Source: Tardiphaga sp.
Lineage (GTDB): Bacteria; Pseudomonadota; Alphaproteobacteria; Rhizobiales; Xanthobacteraceae
Assembly: GCA_028290765.1 (NCBI GenBank)
Contig: JAQGJF010000887.1
Span: 1 to 5,322, forward strand
Reading direction: 5' to 3'
Length of the DNA stretch: 5,322 nt
Under the pieces are notes generated by a model. It saw only the letters and a program-made list of their open reading frames with translations. It had not been told where the DNA came from and searched no databases. Shown here one piece after another: positions 5,102 to 5,322 of this stretch. The position numbers were made by a program, and so were the translations under genes. The stretch's first letter is position 1. The number at the start of each line of letters is the position of its first letter.

Positions 5102-5322
5102 TCATGGCGGAGACGCCCCCGGCGCCAGGTCGATCAGGCCCATCTGCACCAGCGTGCGGTGAAAGCGGCGCTTCCGTTCGGAGGAGCACGCGAAGTAGGC
5201 CGCGCCGCACTGCTCGAGCAGGCTGGCGCGCGTAGCGAAGACACCGTCAAGCGGCAGACCAGCCTGCTGCAAGATGACTGTTCCCAGAAAAGCGATATCC
5301 AGATCCGCCCCCAGCCCGGAAA
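5102..5322 (-). CDS. Unrecognised protein, C-terminal 72 residues (runs off the right edge)
   Basis: Reading the minus strand from the right edge, one frame (codons from 5320 downwards) stays open for 72 residues to TGA at 5104-5102, while the other two frames meet stops. The peptide includes DLDIAFLGTVILQQAGL, TRASLLEQCGAAYFACSSE and RKRRFHRTLVQMGLIDLAP. It looks like real protein: mixed helical composition, a basic patch (ERKRRFHR) and a hydrophobic segment near its start. I do not recognise the family and assign no function. The start lies beyond the window. It is convergent with the TPP gene, with 33 bases between the two stop codons, so it probably belongs to a separate transcription unit and marks the end of the catabolic cluster. 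Confidence 0.6.
   Translation of the reverse strand, partial: SGLGADLDIAFLGTVILQQAGLPLDGVFATRASLLEQCGAAYFACSSERKRRFHRTLVQMGLIDLAPGASPP

Noticed and set aside
4588..5235. 215-codon open frame on the + strand running past the TPP stop
   Set aside because: It is a shifted-frame shadow of the TPP gene's C-terminal half, with Arg-rich translation, and it continues over the opposing minus-strand gene.

Overview
The window is GC-rich, densely coding alphaproteobacterial DNA. Protein style, codon use and the intergenic palindromic repeats resemble Bradyrhizobium/Rhodopseudomonas (Nitrobacteraceae); this placement is an inference from memory, not a search. It holds most of an aromatic ring meta-cleavage catabolic cluster on the + strand, followed by the end of an unrelated-looking gene on the - strand.

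Layout: (1) 1-143, the C-terminal end of an aldehyde dehydrogenase of the hydroxymuconate-semialdehyde type. (2) 319-1302, a complete two-domain extradiol dioxygenase very like the Fe/Mn homoprotocatechuate (3,4-dihydroxyphenylacetate) 2,3-dioxygenases. (3) 1488-2261, a secreted ModA-like solute-binding protein with no permease or ATPase gene beside it in the window. (4) 2543-3412, a fumarylacetoacetate hydrolase (FAH) superfamily enzyme. (5) 3443-5068, an acetolactate-synthase-like thiamine pyrophosphate (TPP) enzyme, only 30 bases after the FAH gene. (6) 5102-5322 on the minus strand, the last 72 residues of an unrecognised protein, tail to tail with the TPP gene.

Working together: the dioxygenase would open a catechol ring (by resemblance homoprotocatechuate), the dehydrogenase would oxidise the resulting semialdehyde, and the FAH-family enzyme would decarboxylate, isomerise or hydrolyse the ring-opened product. 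These match consecutive steps of the homoprotocatechuate pathway (HpaD, HpaE and HpaG roles). The binding protein may capture an aromatic or organic acid. The TPP enzyme is not a standard member of that pathway, and its substrate, probably a 2-oxo acid, is unknown.

Each of the three larger gaps in the + strand series (144-318, 1303-1487, 2262-2542) is largely filled by a different long palindromic element: arms of about 43 bases at 180-282, a nested palindrome at 1315-1454, and a 161-base giant hairpin at 2310-2470. These are the most striking non-coding signals. I saw no convincing sigma-70 promoter, tRNA, rRNA, CRISPR array, transposase or classical U-tract terminator. I see no clear evidence of a wholly new system; the TPP enzyme, the orphan binding protein and the palindromes are the points to follow up.
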